33,615 bases of DNA from Raineyella sp964528755 (GTDB taxonomy: Bacteria; Actinomycetota; Actinomycetes; Propionibacteriales; Propionibacteriaceae), in contig CAZGWN010000038.1 in NCBI GenBank assembly GCA_964528755.1, positions 1 to 33,615 of the forward strand, read 5' to 3'. Both the position numbers and the translations under genes were made by a program. The notes under the pieces were generated by a model. It saw only the letters and a list, made by a program, of their open reading frames with translations. It had not been told where the DNA came from and did no database searches. Below are positions 1 to 7,896 of the stretch, in pieces (the first letter of the stretch is position 1; the number at the start of each line of letters is the position of its first letter).

Positions 1-1
1 C

Positions 2-262
2 GAGGACATCAAGCTGTTCATGAAGCTGCCCGCCAAGTTCAAGATCGACACCCCTGTCGGGCCGTACAACCCTGACTGGGCGATCATCAAGCAGGAGGAC
101 GGCGAGGACCGGATCTACATGATCCGCGAGACGAAGAGCACGCTCGATGACTCGAAGCTCCGCCCACCCGAACTCGCCAAGATCAAGTCCGCCAAACGTC
201 ACTTCGAGGCCATCGGCATCGATGACTACGCGCGGGCGGTACCGGGAGCGTGGAGGCTATGA
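2..262 (+). CDS. res: Type III restriction endonuclease Res subunit, C-terminal end (partial)
   Basis: Only the last 86 codons are in the window and the reading frame is open to the left edge. The fragment has the PD-(D/E)xK endonuclease core that closes type III Res subunits: an NPDWAI segment (the PD acidic residue) followed about 20 residues later by RETKST (the ExK pair). In this family Res works with a Mod methyltransferase to cut unmodified DNA in an ATP-dependent way; the helicase part and mod would lie upstream, outside the window. The stop codon overlaps the next gene's ATG by four bases (ATGA), which points to translational coupling with the downstream nuclease gene. The family call rests on the motif spacing and the typical C-terminal wording of Res proteins. 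Confidence 0.82.
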   Translation, partial: EDIKLFMKLPAKFKIDTPVGPYNPDWAIIKQEDGEDRIYMIRETKSTLDDSKLRPPELAKIKSAKRHFEAIGIDDYARAVPGAWRL

Positions 263-2238
263 GGCTCATCTCCGCTCACGTCCAGGGCTACGGCCGGATC
301 GTCGATTCCAAGATCAACTTGGATGCGAAGGTCATCGCTATCGTGGGGCCGAATGAGGCAGGTAAGACCACCCTGCTCAAGGCGCTCGCTCACGTCGATG
401 GCGAGACCGCCGTGCCGGTGCCTCAACGTTCGCGAGCTACTGAAGTAACCGATCAGACCCGCGTGACGACCTTCGACTACATCGTGGAGGAGGAAGATCG
501 CGCTGCCCTTGCGGATCTCGACTTGCACGAGCAGCCGACTCGCGCCCACGTTGCACGCTCCGCTTCCGGAGACAAGCTCATCGTCGACGTGATTCCAGCG
601 CCTCGAAAGTCCGTGCGGCCACTCCACGATGCACTCGTCACTCTTAAGGCAGCAGCCGTCAAAGAAGACCTTGACGACTGGATTGACCCGAACACAACGT
701 ATGCCGATCCGGGATCCGACGATCCGCATGATTTCCGGGCGGAGCTCGGCTCCGTGATCGAGGCTGTCGAGGCTACCGTCGCGGAGGTCGGCAGTGATCT
801 TCCTGCCGAAGCAGTTCAGACTGCGCAATCCCTACACGGCGTCACGCTTGCTGACGACGTCGATGCGGAGTCGCTACGCGCGGCCTTCGATACGATCAGC
901 GCATGGTCTGAGCGAGAAGACCCCGCTCCAGCCGCTCGCGACCGCATCTGGAAGCGCACGCCGGACTCTATCCTCTTCGACGAGGCCGATCGCTCAATTC
1001 AATCCGCGTACACGTTCGACGACGCGCTGATCAACGACACCCCAGTCGCACTTGCGAACCTTGCGGGCACAGCGTCACTTGACCTCGCAGAGCTTCTCCA
1101 GTTCGTCCGAACAGGAGACATTGCGCGTCGACGAACGGCGATCGTCCAGGCCAACAGGCGGATGGACGCCATCTTCGACGAAGCATGGAAACAGTCGAAG
1201 CTGGCTGTCCACTTTGAGCTTGACGGTGATCAGCTTCGCATCGAGCTCATGGAGGACGGCGACAACATCACAGTCTTCGACGAGCGCAGTGCCGGTCTCC
1301 GAATGTTCGTCGCTCTGATCGCCTTCCTGAAGGTTCATGATTCGGAACGTGCGCCGATCTTGCTCATCGACGAGGCAGAGAACCATCTCCACATCGATGC
1401 GCAAGCGGATCTGGTCAATATGTTCGTCACGCAGGAGCACGCGATCAAGGTCATCTACACGACCCACAGTCCTGCGTGCCTTCCGCCCGACCTTGGAACG
1501 GGGATTCGTGTTGTCGTGCCGCGTCACGACAACTTCCAAGTGAGCGACGTGAAGAACAGCTTCTGGCAAGGTGCAGCGGGCTACTCGCCTCTGATGCTTG
1601 CGATGGGTGCAGCGGCCGCTGCCTTCACACCCGCTCGCTACGTCGTCCTGGCCGAGGGTGCCACCGAGATGATCCTTCTACCTACGCTGATACGTTCCGC
1701 AACTGGACAGACGGATCTGCCCTATCAAGTGGCGCCAGGACTGTCCGAAGTCCCGAACGACTTCCTGCCAAAACTCGACCTCGAGGCTGCCCACGTCGCA
1801 TACCTCGTCGACGGTGATGATGGCGGGGCGAAGCTGAAGACTGCCCTCACAGATGCAGGCGTGCCAGAGAGCCTGATCGCTGAGCTGGGATTGCCGGGGA
1901 TCGAGAACGCCCTCGAGCCGGACGCCTACAGGGCTGCGATCTCGGCGCTGCTTCCTGAGTGCAATCCAGGAGTCACTGCAAGCGATCTTCCAGAAGTGCC
2001 ACCGATCGCAGCAGAGACGGGCGCTTCGGCTGCTAAGTGGATGTACGACTGGATCAAGAGCGTCGGGCTAAAGGCTCCGTCTAAGGTGGCGGTCGCGAAT
2101 TGGCTGGTTGAGAACGACCGATCAACGCCGAGCGCTGAAGGCTCGGCGGTGTTGGTGTCGCTCCACGCGAACCTGGTGCGGGCGCTCGGGATAGGAAACG
2201 ACGAGAGTCTGGCGAAGCCAGGAAAGGCAAGTCGGTAG
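259..2238 (+). CDS. OLD-family ATP-dependent endonuclease (AAA ATPase + TOPRIM)
   Basis: The 659-aa protein has an ABC/SMC-type ATPase followed by a TOPRIM nuclease domain, the architecture of OLD nucleases such as GajA of Gabija. Walker A is GPNEAGKTT at residues 30-38. The signature-like region RSAGLRMF is near 343, Walker B ILLIDEAENHLH near 366-377, and the H-loop TTHSP near 401. TOPRIM acidic motifs are LAEGATE near 463-469 and VDGDDGG near 516-522, followed by a LE-rich stretch and a late conserved-type lysine region. ATG 259 is preferred over GTG 250 because it forms an ATGA overlap with res and has GGGAG about 10 nt upstream. A role in anti-phage defence is inferred from family and neighbours. 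There is no UvrD-like helicase next to it, so it is not canonical Gabija. Confidence 0.85.
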   Translation: MRLISAHVQGYGRIVDSKINLDAKVIAIVGPNEAGKTTLLKALAHVDGETAVPVPQRSRATEVTDQTRVTTFDYIVEEEDRAALADLDLHEQPTRAHVARSASGDKLIVDVIPAPRKSVRPLHDALVTLKAAAVKEDLDDWIDPNTTYADPGSDDPHDFRAELGSVIEAVEATVAEVGSDLPAEAVQTAQSLHGVTLADDVDAESLRAAFDTISAWSEREDPAPAARDRIWKRTPDSILFDEADRSIQSAYTFDDALINDTPVALANLAGTASLDLAELLQFVRTGDIARRRTAIVQANRRMDAIFDEAWKQSKLAVHFELDGDQLRIELMEDGDNITVFDERSAGLRMFVALIAFLKVHDSERAPILLIDEAENHLHIDAQADLVNMFVTQEHAIKVIYTTHSPACLPPDLGTGIRVVVPRHDNFQVSDVKNSFWQGAAGYSPLMLAMGAAAAAFTPARYVVLAEGATEMILLPTLIRSATGQTDLPYQVAPGLSEVPNDFLPKLDLEAAHVAYLVDGDDGGAKLKTALTDAGVPESLIAELGLPGIENALEPDAYRAAISALLPECNPGVTASDLPEVPPIAAETGASAAKWMYDWIKSVGLKAPSKVAVANWLVENDRSTPSAEGSAVLVSLHANLVRALGIGNDESLAKPGKASR

Positions 2239-2240
2239 TC

Positions 2241-5081
2241 ATGGCAAACGAGTCCACTAGAGCCATCGAGTTGGCTGACAATGGCGGTCACTTCTATCGT
2301 GCTGACTTCCAAGTCCATACCCCGCGTGACACCCAGTGGGACGGGGATCGCCCCGCCGCTTCTGAGCGCGACACGTGGGCTGCGACATTCGTTTCTGCGG
2401 CGCGTTCACAGGGTCTCAACGCTGTTGCCATCTCTGATCACCACGATTTCGCGTTCTTCCCGCTTATCAAGCGCGCTGCAGCCGCAGAGCAGTTAGCCGA
2501 CGGCACACCGGTGCCTGTTCGCGAGCAACTGACAGTGTTCCCTGCGCTCGAGCTGACGTTGAGCGTTCCGTGTCAGGCGATTCTCATTCTCGACGCAGAC
2601 TTCCCAGAGGACCGCCTCAATGACGTCTTGAAGGCACTTCATTTTGACCCGATTGATGCAGCCCTCGATGTTCTCCCCCAGACAACCGTCTTGCCGGACT
2701 CAGGCGATCTCAACGACATCCACGCGAAGCTTGACAAGAATGATTGGCTCCGAGGAAGGTACATCCTCCTCCCGAACGTCACGCCGAACGGTCATAAGAC
2801 TCTGTTGCGGGAATCCTTTCAGGCCAAGTATCGGGACATGGTTGCTGTCGGGGGATATCTCGACAAGCCCATCACGGAGCTAGACCGCCAGAAGTACGTC
2901 GGCAAGAAGCGGATTCTCGAAGGCGGCGACGGTAACTGGGGATCGAAGCGTCTTGCATTGTTCCAGACTTCCGACGCGCGCAAGGCCGACTTCTCCACGC
3001 TTGGTGAGCACGCGACTTGGGTGAAGTGGGCGAAGCCAACGGCTGAGGCAATCCGTCAGGCATGTCTGGCGCAGGAGTCTCGAATCTCCCACAGTTCTCC
3101 GGCAATACCGAACGTCTGGGTTTCGCGCGTGGTGGTGTCGAATAGCAAGTTCATGGGTCCCGTAGACGTCGCACTCAACCCGCAATACACAGCCCTCATA
3201 GGTGGACGAGGCACCGGTAAGTCGACGGTGCTTGACTACCTCCGTTGGGCCTTGTGCGACCAGCCTGCTCGGGCAACCGAGGATGACGAGGTTGCCGATC
3301 CCCGAGTGCGTCAGCGCAAACTCATCGACGCGACGCTCAAGCCTTACGACGCGCACGTCGAAGTGCATTGCGTAATCAACGGGATCACCCACGTTGTGCG
3401 CAGAAACGCTGGCGACGGGACGATTCAACTCAAGGTAGGTGACGGTCAGTTCGAGAAGGTGGCTGAAGCCGCCATCCAGAGTCTCCTTCCAATCCAGGCG
3501 TACAGTCAGAAGCAACTGAGTAGCGTATCCATCCGAGTCGATGAGCTGTTGCGATTCGTCACATCGCCGATCCAGCGGCAGCTCGAAGAGATCGACCGCA
3601 AACGACAAGAGGTGGCCGGCCGACTTCGCGAGAACTACGGCACCCTCCAGCGGCATCGGAACCTGACTGCCGAGATTGAGCGTGGCGATCTGCGCATCCG
3701 GTCGTTGGCGGAACAGGCGCAGTCGCTGCGCGATGGCCTTGCGGGGATCTCTGAGGAGGATCGAAAAGTCCTGGATGGGAAGGCCGGGAACGACGATTTG
3801 CGGTCAGCCCAGACCGGCTGGCTCCGGCACGTCGAGGTCACAGAGGAGAATCTCGCTTCTCTGGTTGAATCGCTGGACTCATCGCTAGAGGATCTTGAGC
3901 TCCCAGCCTCCGCTCCGGCCAGCCTCACTGCAGAAGCCAACGCATTGCTCACTACGGTCCGTGATGCACTGGTGGGTTTGCGATCGACGATCAGTGGGCT
4001 GGAAACTGAGTTCAATGCGCTCTCTGCGGAAGATGGTGCGATCGCTACGACCGCTGAAGCTCTGTCGGTCAAGCTGACCGAATACGACGGGGCATATCGG
4101 GCTGTGAAGGAACGGTCTTCGGCGCACGAAGCCAAGCTGGCAGAACTCGCCAGCCTAGAGGAGCAGCAACGCAAGGCTCGCGAGCTTGTGCAGCGTCAGC
4201 GAACCGATCGCGACGCGCTTGGCAAGCCAGGTGACAAGCACAAGGAGTTCCGCGCCGAGCTGACCGCCGCAAGGAAAGAACGGACGAGCGCGCTGCGAGC
4301 TGAGTGCGAAGCGCTCGCGGCCTCGTCGGATGGAATGATCCGTGCGACGTTGTCGACGAACCGTGGATTTGATGCCGCGCAGATCAAGTTCAAGGCGCTG
4401 ATCGCGGGCTCAAACGTGCGGGCCAGCAAGGTCGACGCCTTCTTCCAAGAGCTCGCGAAGGAGTCGGATTCCGCAGCGACCTGGGAGACCTTGCTTGAAG
4501 AGCTCGAGTCGCTGACCCTACTCGAACCGGATGCCGATATCAGCTCGGAACAAACTCCCGTGCTGACTAGGCTAGGCCTCGCAGTCGCGGACCAGAAGAG
4601 ATTCGTCCCGAAGCTCACCCCCGATGGCTGGCTCGATCTGTCGCTCGCAGAGTTGTCCGACTTCCCAGAGTTCGAGTACCGGGCCAAGGAGAGCGAGTAC
4701 ATCCCGTTTGACTCTGCTTCGGCCGGGCAGCAGGCCTCCGCTCTGCTCGGCACGCTACTTTCTCAGGGTGGTACACCGCTGATCATCGATCAGCCAGAGG
4801 ATGACCTCGATAGCGACACCGTGCAACAGATCGTCTCCAAGATCTGGCGATCTAGGAATCGGCGACAACTGATCTTCTCCAGCCATAACGCAAACTTGGT
4901 CGTTAACGGAGATGCCGATTTGGTGCTCGTATGCGCTTACGTGACCGCGGGAGACCAGTCGGCAGGACAGATCAAGGAGCAGGGCGCTATCGATATGGCC
5001 GCAGTGCGCGACGAGATTACGTCAGTAATGGAAGGTGGAGAACGGGCTTTCCGTCTTCGCCAAGAAAAGTACGGATTCTGA
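2241..5081 (+). CDS. TrlF-family protein: PHP domain fused to SMC-like AAA ATPase
   Basis: The 946-aa protein starts 2 nt after the OLD gene, so the two are almost certainly co-translated. The N-terminus is a PHP-type metal-dependent phosphoesterase domain: FQVHTPRD at residues 23-30, ISDHHDF near 67, and an ALELT segment near 100. It is followed by an ABC/SMC-type ATPase with Walker A GGRGTGKST near 321-329. A long charged heptad-like region (about 430-740) is a likely coiled coil. The signature-like SAGQQASALL, Walker B LIIDQPEDDLDSD and H-loop SSHNANL lie in the last 130 residues. This domain order matches proteins annotated as TrlF-family AAA-like ATPases, found often in defence islands. 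The first histidine of the usual PHP HxH motif is glutamine here (Q24). The biochemical target is not known to me. Confidence 0.8.
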   Translation: MANESTRAIELADNGGHFYRADFQVHTPRDTQWDGDRPAASERDTWAATFVSAARSQGLNAVAISDHHDFAFFPLIKRAAAAEQLADGTPVPVREQLTVFPALELTLSVPCQAILILDADFPEDRLNDVLKALHFDPIDAALDVLPQTTVLPDSGDLNDIHAKLDKNDWLRGRYILLPNVTPNGHKTLLRESFQAKYRDMVAVGGYLDKPITELDRQKYVGKKRILEGGDGNWGSKRLALFQTSDARKADFSTLGEHATWVKWAKPTAEAIRQACLAQESRISHSSPAIPNVWVSRVVVSNSKFMGPVDVALNPQYTALIGGRGTGKSTVLDYLRWALCDQPARATEDDEVADPRVRQRKLIDATLKPYDAHVEVHCVINGITHVVRRNAGDGTIQLKVGDGQFEKVAEAAIQSLLPIQAYSQKQLSSVSIRVDELLRFVTSPIQRQLEEIDRKRQEVAGRLRENYGTLQRHRNLTAEIERGDLRIRSLAEQAQSLRDGLAGISEEDRKVLDGKAGNDDLRSAQTGWLRHVEVTEENLASLVESLDSSLEDLELPASAPASLTAEANALLTTVRDALVGLRSTISGLETEFNALSAEDGAIATTAEALSVKLTEYDGAYRAVKERSSAHEAKLAELASLEEQQRKARELVQRQRTDRDALGKPGDKHKEFRAELTAARKERTSALRAECEALAASSDGMIRATLSTNRGFDAAQIKFKALIAGSNVRASKVDAFFQELAKESDSAATWETLLEELESLTLLEPDADISSEQTPVLTRLGLAVADQKRFVPKLTPDGWLDLSLAELSDFPEFEYRAKESEYIPFDSASAGQQASALLGTLLSQGGTPLIIDQPEDDLDSDTVQQIVSKIWRSRNRRQLIFSSHNANLVVNGDADLVLVCAYVTAGDQSAGQIKEQGAIDMAAVRDEITSVMEGGERAFRLRQEKYGF

Positions 5082-5125
5082 TCGAAGATCGGTTCTATAC
5101 ATCAAGCTACGCGGGGCCCGCCAGG

Positions 5126-5575
5126 CTACGGCCTCGGTCGCCCGTGAGAGTCGCGTGTTGTGACGCCTCGGCGCAAGAGCATCGTGCGGATCGTTGTGGC
5201 GTCGAAACCGAGCTGAACCCCTACGCTGGCGAGCGATAGGCCGGATTCGTAGAGAGGAGCAGCCATGTCGACTTGGCTCGGACTCATGCCCTTCGGCCGC
5301 TTCGCCGCGCCCGTCCTATCGAGTACCTCGCTGACCGTGACGCGATGAATGCCGTGCTTCGCGGCGATCGCTTTCATCGTCTGCCCTGCCTGGTACTCGG
5401 CCACGGTCGCTCGCTCCGCTTCAATAGGCAACTGCTTCCCTTTGCGCTCTGATTGTGGAGGCCGAGGCACGCGTCGTGGCGCTGCACCCCTGATCTGCCC
5501 TGGTGCTTCTTCCGGCAGGCCAACGAGCTGACGAACTGTCTCGTTTTGGCAGTGGTGGGTCCGCAGGAGCGCCAC
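5126..5575 (-). CDS. Small double helix-turn-helix protein (recombinase-associated or recombinase remnant)
   Basis: About 149 residues from a GTG at 5575; no good ribosome site decides the start. Residues from roughly the middle onward contain two HTH-like units: EYQAGQTMKAIAAKHGIHRVTVSEVLDR, here broken into EYQAGQTMKAIAAKHG and IHRVTVSEVLDR, and LYESGLSLASVGVQLG with FDATTIRTMLLRRGV. Such tandem HTH tails are seen in actinobacteria next to, or at the end of, serine recombinases. The N-terminal part (GLPEEAPGQIRG, RPPQSERKGKQL) is basic and low-complexity, like a linker. No resolvase catalytic domain is present, so it may be a truncated recombinase or a stand-alone DNA-binding protein. It is convergent with the TrlF gene, 44 bp away, and lies immediately downstream of a broken reductase reading frame. 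Confidence 0.5.
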   Translation of the reverse strand: MALLRTHHCQNETVRQLVGLPEEAPGQIRGAAPRRVPRPPQSERKGKQLPIEAERATVAEYQAGQTMKAIAAKHGIHRVTVSEVLDRTGAAKRPKGMSPSQVDMAAPLYESGLSLASVGVQLGFDATTIRTMLLRRGVTTRDSHGRPRP

Positions 5576-5639
5576 CCACGAGGCGCGTGAGGTGCAGGCC
5601 GCGCCGTCGGCGAGGTGGCCGGTCCCCGTGCTGCCGAGC

Positions 5640-5712
5640 GGCGGGAGTAGCCGTCCATGCTGAGGCCGATGTCGGCGACGACGTGGCGCCCGGCGGAGCG
5701 GTGCTCGGTCAT
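5640..5712 (-). pseudogene. N-terminal fragment of a dihydrofolate reductase/RibD-like gene
   Basis: An ATG at 5712 overlaps the stop of the MFS gene as ATGA, the same coupling seen between the two upstream genes. The first 23 or so codons read RHVVADIGLSMDGYS, matching the opening strand and LDG-type motif of dihydrofolate reductase/RibD C-terminal family proteins. After that the frame becomes Arg/Ala/Pro-rich and loses family character, then enters the HTH gene in another frame. I read this as the surviving 5' end of a second reductase gene cut by recombination. The fragment is short, so chance resemblance cannot be excluded. Confidence 0.45.
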
Positions 5713-7082
5713 GAGTCCATGGCTTCTCGGGTGGGGGCGAACTCCTCATCGGCCGCGTGCGCGTACCGACGTGAGAGCAGACGGTACTGCGGAGTGCGAA
5801 GGGCGATGGCGGCGAGGATCACGCAGGCGGCGCCCGAGATGAGCAGGATGAGCGCGATGCCGCGGTTGTCGCCGGTGCCGAGCAACGGCGCCCACGGCCG
5901 CAGGCCTTCCTCGGTACGCAGCAGGGGGATGATCCAGAGCTCGGCGATCGGGGCGATCAGCAGGGCCGTGATGGGTGCGGCAGCGGCCTCGAAGGTGTTG
6001 GCGAAGCCGAACACGCGACCCTGCTTCTCGTAGGGCACGACGCGCTGGATCACGGTCTGCTCGGCCGCCTCCACGGCGGGGATCATCGCCATGTACACCC
6101 ATACCCCCACGATGTACACCCAGCCGACCTCGCGGATGGTGCTGAGCGCTCCGGCGACGCCGATCACGGTGACCAGCATCAGCATCGTGCGGATGGGGTT
6201 CTCGCCGAGTCCCCTCGCGGCGACGATGGCACCGCCGGCGATGAATCCGGTCGACATGACGGCGAACCAGAAGCCCCAGCCCTGCACCCCGAACATCTCG
6301 ATGCCGTACGGATCCATCACCGCCATCGCGACACCGCTGAAGAGGTTGTTCAGTGTGGTGAACAGCACGAGAGCGAGCAGCCCGGGCACGGCGCGGACCG
6401 CGAGCCAGCCGCCGCGCACGTCCACCCATCGGGTCACCTGCTCGGCTGTCACGATCCGTCGCTCCGGGATGCGGAGGGGCAGCAGGTGGACGAGGGTGAG
6501 GGCGAGCGCACCGATGCCGATGACGAGCGTCCAGCCCATACCGAGGAAGCCGACCGAGAGCCCGCTGAACACGCTCGTGACGATCATCCCGACGCCCTGC
6601 ACGGTGCCGACCAGGCCGTTCGCCTTCGCACGTCCTTCGACGGGTACGAGCAGAGTCACGGTGGTCGACAACGCGATGGCGCGCAGTTGCTCGACCACGG
6701 CGCCGGCCAGGAGCACAACGGCGAAGATCCACAGCCAGGGGCGACCGAGATCGATGATCTGCTCCTCGCCGATGGTGAAGAAGAGCGCAGCGTCGAGCGT
6801 GAAAACGGTCAGCGCGATGAGGGTCGCCCACGCCATCACCGCCTTCTTGCCGAACCGGTCGACGAGGGTGCCGAAGAACATGCTGAACAGCGAGACGAAC
6901 AGCATGTACGACGCCGCGACGACTCCGGCGACGATCACGTTGCGGGTCTCCGCATAGGCCCAGAACGTCAGTGCGAACCACAGAAAGCTCGTCGTCACGT
7001 TCGCGACCGCCGTGTTCCCGAGCACCTGCAGGAACGTGCGGGATCCGCTGGTCCGGGTGTCACCGTCCACGAGGGTGTTCAT
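5709..7082 (-). CDS. MFS transporter (drug-efflux type)
   Basis: A 457-aa integral membrane protein with about 12 hydrophobic segments and the MFS loop 2-3 motif GTLVDRFGKKAVM (residues about 60-72). Later segments include LLALVLFTTLNNLFSG and a charged tail ending EEFAPTREAMDS. It resembles efflux-type MFS proteins of Micrococcales and Propionibacteriales; the substrate cannot be read from sequence. The start is ATG 7082, which overlaps the stop of the upstream reductase gene as ATGA. Longer in-frame extensions into the reductase gene are ignored because they translate to Arg/Pro-rich antifamily sequence. Its own stop overlaps a third ATG (5712), so the original operon had at least three coupled genes. 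Confidence 0.8.
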   Translation of the reverse strand: MNTLVDGDTRTSGSRTFLQVLGNTAVANVTTSFLWFALTFWAYAETRNVIVAGVVAASYMLFVSLFSMFFGTLVDRFGKKAVMAWATLIALTVFTLDAALFFTIGEEQIIDLGRPWLWIFAVVLLAGAVVEQLRAIALSTTVTLLVPVEGRAKANGLVGTVQGVGMIVTSVFSGLSVGFLGMGWTLVIGIGALALTLVHLLPLRIPERRIVTAEQVTRWVDVRGGWLAVRAVPGLLALVLFTTLNNLFSGVAMAVMDPYGIEMFGVQGWGFWFAVMSTGFIAGGAIVAARGLGENPIRTMLMLVTVIGVAGALSTIREVGWVYIVGVWVYMAMIPAVEAAEQTVIQRVVPYEKQGRVFGFANTFEAAAAPITALLIAPIAELWIIPLLRTEEGLRPWAPLLGTGDNRGIALILLISGAACVILAAIALRTPQYRLLSRRYAHAADEEFAPTREAMDS

Positions 7083-7630
7083 GGGCGGACTCCTCGTGTG
7101 TCCAGCGGTGCGAGGTCGGAGTCGTACGAGCCGTGGCCGTCGAGGGGACTGACGATGTCCCAGGTGTAGGTGGCGGTCATGATGATTCTTCCGTCGTAGA
7201 TGCGTTCTTGCCCGGTCCTGCCGGTGATGACCGGGAAGACCACCACGCGGAAGCGGTCGACGAGGCCCGCTTCGAGCAGCGAGCGTGCCAGGGACAGGCT
7301 GCCGATGGTGGCCAGCGGCCGGTCGCCGGTGGCTTTCAACTCCTGGATCGCCCGGAGTGCGTCGCCGCGGATCAGCCGCGTGTTCTTCCACTCCAGCGGT
7401 TCGGTGAGGGTGCTCGAGACGACGATCTTCGGGATGTCGTCCATCGAGTCGCCGACGTGCGGGCGCAGTTCGCGGTACGTCGTCGCCCCCATCAGCAGGG
7501 TGTGCTGGTTCTTCGAGTCCTCGCCGAGCCAGGCCAGATACTCGGGGCTCTCCAGTCCCCACCAGCCGGGCCATCCCTCGGCAGCGCCGTAGCCGTCGAG
7601 GGAGGTGATGTAGTCGACCATGAGCTCCAT
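7079..7630 (-). CDS. Dihydrofolate reductase family protein (RibD C-terminal-like)
   Basis: A 183-aa protein with the fold signature of the DHFR/RibD C-terminal superfamily: an N-terminal strand and loop DYITSLDGYGAAEGW, LLMGATTYRELRPHV (nucleotide-loop helix) near residues 45-59, KIVVSSTLTEPLEW, and LATIGSLSLARSLLEAGLVD near 104-123, where the family has its NADPH-binding glycine-rich helix. Stand-alone members of this group are usually of unknown substrate and are not true FolA enzymes. First gene of a leftward operon with the MFS exporter (ATGA overlap). Upstream of the start are palindromes at 7653-7664 and 7676-7695 that could be control sites. Confidence 0.8.
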   Translation of the reverse strand: MELMVDYITSLDGYGAAEGWPGWWGLESPEYLAWLGEDSKNQHTLLMGATTYRELRPHVGDSMDDIPKIVVSSTLTEPLEWKNTRLIRGDALRAIQELKATGDRPLATIGSLSLARSLLEAGLVDRFRVVVFPVITGRTGQERIYDGRIIMTATYTWDIVSPLDGHGSYDSDLAPLDTRGVRP

Positions 7631-7652
7631 GATGTGATCCGTCCTCTGTGTG

Positions 7653-7695
7653 ACTTCAAGAAGTGAAGCAGCCTTGCTATTCAGCAGTCAATAGC
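7653..7695. promoter_or_regulatory. Two inverted repeats upstream of the reductase/MFS operon
   Basis: ACTTC-AA-GAAGT at 7653-7664 is a 5-bp inverted repeat with a 2-bp centre, and GCTATT-8 nt-AATAGC at 7676-7695 is a perfect 6-bp inverted repeat. Both lie 20-65 bp upstream of the start at 7630, where a repressor would act. On the minus strand a TTGACT -35-like hexamer lies at about 7693-7688. No matching copy elsewhere in the window identifies the regulator. Confidence 0.35.
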
Positions 7696-7843
7696 GATGT
7701 CGGTGCACGTCAGGCCCGCAGTCCGGCCAGTCCGTACGGTGACCCGGGCGTGAGCGATCGACTTCTCACCTGGGGCAGAGGCCCGCCTGTACCCCTGGGC
7801 AGAGATCCACGGCAACCGATCACGCGGCCTTGTTGAACAGTGG
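7696..7843. other. Divergent intergenic region
   Basis: The gap between the divergent starts at 7630 and 7897 is 266 bp. Apart from the inverted repeats listed separately, it has an imperfect direct repeat (CTGGGGCAGAG near 7772 and CTGGGCAGAG near 7795). I see no tRNA, small gene or riboswitch-like fold in it. Confidence 0.3.
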
Positions 7844-7867
7844 TGTACAAGATATCTTAGTCGTACA
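7844..7867. promoter_or_regulatory. Palindromic operator candidate in front of the DHA2-type exporter
   Basis: The site has nested symmetry: outer TGTAC (7844) and GTACA (ending 7867), and an inner perfect palindrome AAGATATCTT at 7849-7858. It sits 30-50 bp upstream of the exporter start, just after a TTGAAC -35-like hexamer at 7833-7838, so a bound repressor would block transcription. AGATAT/TATCT-rich palindromes are typical of PadR- and TetR-type operators, but no such regulator gene is in the window. The symmetry is visible; the function is inferred. Confidence 0.45.
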
Positions 7868-7896
7868 TCAATGTTTGAGTTAGAAGGGTGACCACC

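Noticed and set aside
2..2238. Canonical Gabija system
   Set aside because: The OLD-type gene fits GajA, but the next gene is a PHP-SMC ATPase and not a UvrD-like GajB.
7888..7896. GTG start at 7888 for the DHA2-type exporter
   Set aside because: It overlaps the AGAAGGG ribosome site that is well placed for ATG 7897.
7631..7896. tRNA or riboswitch in the divergent gap
   Set aside because: No cloverleaf, no T-loop consensus and no known riboswitch core could be found by eye.
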